The notes beneath the pieces are model-generated. The model was not told the DNA's origin, searched no databases, and saw nothing but the letters and a program-made list of their open reading frames with translations. A stretch of DNA of 64,000 nucleotides from Phoronis australis. Taxonomy: Eukaryota; Phoronida; Phoronidae. Position numbers and translations under genes: made by a program. The DNA lies in contig NMRA01000003.1 in NCBI GenBank assembly GCA_002633005.1, forward strand, positions 666,696-730,695, read 5' to 3'. Shown one piece after another: positions 63,401-64,000 of this stretch; the stretch's first letter is position 1; every line of letters begins with the position of its first letter.

Positions 63401-63633
63401 CTGGTCAGATGGGATCTGTGTTTTGCTGCTCAAGCCTGGAATATAAACAATGCATAAATATTGAAAGTAAAGTATACATACACTTTTTCTGGTGGTCATT
63501 GTTAGTCTGTATAGGATTTCCTTGAGGGTAACCATTAAATGTACCACCAGCCTTACACCCTTTGGAACAGCCGGTCATTTGCTTAGGACAGCGGAGAGCT
63601 CCGGTCATGCATAGGGTGTACACATGGATGTCC
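57235..63633 (-). CDS. PLA2G6: Group VIA calcium-independent phospholipase A2, C-terminal half (8 exons)
   Basis: Patatin-like lipase that hydrolyses the sn-2 acyl chain of glycerophospholipids without calcium, acting in cytosol and on membranes in phospholipid remodelling. Eight exons at 63482-63633, 62366-62487, 61597-61750, 60956-61106, 60439-60578, 59649-59803, 58270-58437 and 57235-57453 join in frame to about 419 codons. Visible motifs are [10 protein letters not shown] (oxyanion loop), [15 protein letters not shown] (catalytic Ser), [12 protein letters not shown] (catalytic Asp), and stretches very close to animal iPLA2-beta such as FGEHTKM and [19 protein letters not shown]. The ankyrin-repeat N-terminus should lie right of the window. 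The frame is intact up to TGA at 57235-57237. The symbol marks the orthologous family; one-to-one orthology was not tested. Confidence 0.95.
57890..58110. repeat. Two divergent tRNA-like SINE heads
   Basis: On the minus strand (57890-57957) GACTGGTGTAGTGGATACAG with ggtcccagggtcaacccc; on the plus strand (57958-58015) GTGGCGAGAGTATTGGACTG with ggtctcaagttcagcccc. Both look like diverged A and B boxes, arranged head to head, in an intron of the phospholipase gene. Confidence 0.5.
58270..58437 (-). CDS. PLA2G6: iPLA2 exon g
   Basis: 168-nt phase-0 exon: [20 protein letters not shown] then [18 protein letters not shown]. SLGTGRxP is a conserved iPLA2 element. Confidence 0.94.
58960..59370 (+). 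repeat. Dispersed repeat related to 7795-8450
   Basis: Shares 'acaagagcaatg...gttgaaatgc', 'acacctgccaaatttt' and 'ctgccactaagggggcgccac' with other copies. Its start phrase also occurs at 37549 and 55467. Intronic; it explains the ORFs at 58941-59293. Confidence 0.6.
59649..59803 (-). CDS. PLA2G6: iPLA2 exon f: catalytic aspartate
   Basis: 155-nt exon: [20 protein letters not shown] and [16 protein letters not shown], carrying the DGG aspartate of the Ser-Asp dyad. The donor is GTAAAT. Confidence 0.95.
59804..60438. other. Intron of the phospholipase gene
   Basis: No exon or clear repeat seen; AT-rich. Confidence 0.5.
60439..60578 (-). CDS. PLA2G6: iPLA2 exon e
   Basis: 140-nt exon: [20 protein letters not shown] then a serine/asparagine-rich loop ([14 protein letters not shown]). 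Entered with a codon split after two bases, left in phase 1 (CAT G / GTTAGT). Confidence 0.93.
60956..61106 (-). CDS. PLA2G6: iPLA2 exon d
   Basis: 151-nt exon: [20 protein letters not shown] then [20 protein letters not shown], almost unchanged from vertebrate iPLA2-beta. Confidence 0.95.
61354..61434. repeat. Foldback hairpin element, copy 3
   Basis: GGTACCGCATTTTTAGAACC-agttt pairs imperfectly with a-attgagtctcaaaatgcagtacc; the loop gatgcccgtaattcaaagga matches that of the 42171 copy. Confidence 0.72.
61597..61750 (-). CDS. PLA2G6: iPLA2 exon c: oxyanion loop and catalytic serine
   Basis: 154-nt exon, phase 0 in and phase 1 out: [20 protein letters not shown] then [19 protein letters not shown]. 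It holds both the glycine-rich loop and the GxSxG nucleophile elbow. Part of its acceptor edge is duplicated about 90 bp upstream. Confidence 0.96.
61812..61868. repeat. Partial duplication of iPLA2 exon c acceptor edge
   Basis: About 55 bp (acaatccagatacaatacct gtaagtcagtaaagactag) repeat 61736-61790, which spans the first bases of exon c and its acceptor. The copy contains another CTTACAG on the minus strand. Confidence 0.8.
62366..62487 (-). CDS. PLA2G6: iPLA2 exon b: linker to the patatin domain
   Basis: 122-nt exon: [16 protein letters not shown], then a polar stretch ([20 protein letters not shown]) ending GHR. It is joined through the split codon T+TT. The polar part looks like an exposed loop. 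Confidence 0.85.
63482..63633 (-). CDS. PLA2G6: iPLA2 exon a: cysteine-rich segment before the catalytic domain
   Basis: 152-nt exon entered with a codon split after two bases. It encodes [20 protein letters not shown] and [18 protein letters not shown]. Four cysteines follow C-x6-C-x6-C-x3-C. The GTATGT donor, one base after AAG, is fixed by phase with the next exon. Confidence 0.85.
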
Positions 63634-64000
63634 CTGGAAGTAATTCATGTTCATTGAATTAAATTCGGATGACCATATGGCAATCTTATACTGTTCTAAA
63701 ATGAGTGAAACCATTTAGGTTTAAAACTACCAAGTATTATCGAATGGATTCAAAGACAATAGGTGCTTCCTCAGTTCCAATATAAAGCATACCAGTAGGT
63801 TTTCACAATAATACATAGTAACCACTTCAGCTGTATGGCTCGAAAGGTAACCTCTAAGAACTGACTCGGTTTGCTTAAATTTTATAACTTAGAAGTGCAC
63901 ATTAAGCAAAGAGCTTCCAAATAGCATGTCATGAACATGAACTTTAACCAACATTGCCTCATCACAACTCGTTTCATACACATTCTTTCACCCCAGTTAG
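63634..64000. other. Right edge, phospholipase intron
   Basis: Begins with the acceptor of iPLA2 exon a. No further exon is seen, so the ankyrin-coding exons must lie beyond the window. Confidence 0.6.

Overview
The window looks like nuclear DNA from an invertebrate animal. Genes are split into short exons with GT-AG introns, the introns hold dispersed tRNA-derived SINEs, inverted-repeat elements and many minisatellites, and two isolated N positions point to a draft assembly. A marine lophotrochozoan such as a mollusc is my guess from the style of the repeats; nothing here fixes the species.

Two large genes, both on the minus strand, explain the coding content. From about 49.5 kb down to the left edge runs a giant cadherin gene. 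I placed 59 exons by splice sites and reading phase: a signal-peptide exon at 49422-49485, then 26 complete extracellular cadherin (EC) repeats and the start of a 27th, about 2,950 residues by hand count, with the 3' end outside the window. The gene has two parts. EC1-EC9 (exons 2-24) have mixed intron phases, and most of their inter-repeat linkers keep a DxND-type calcium motif. From exon 24 on every intron is phase 0 and each repeat is encoded by an alternating pair: an A exon of about 177-198 nt (end of one EC, linker, start of the next) and a B exon of about 123-144 nt (middle of an EC). In this part the linker has become an 'RN..P' motif that has lost two calcium-ligand aspartates. A second possible start lies inside the gene at 30693-30807: an ATG, a signal-peptide-like stretch and a donor in the phase needed to join exon 21, sitting next to an inverted-repeat element. 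It could give a short form lacking EC1-6 and most of EC7.

From 63.6 kb to 57.2 kb lies the 3' half of a group VIA calcium-independent phospholipase A2 (PLA2G6-like): eight exons, about 419 codons, with the GGGxRG oxyanion loop, GTSTG nucleophile elbow, DGG aspartate and stop codon. Its ankyrin half would be to the right of the window.

Between the genes (52.3-57.2 kb) I see no convincing gene, only a GC-rich possible promoter near 52.55-52.65 kb and one open first-exon-like ORF at 52040-52300. A 469-bp near-identical duplication with an N at its junction (16898-17834) duplicates one cadherin exon and is probably an assembly error. Exon coordinates were derived by eye from splice sites and reading phase, with no alignment or transcript data.
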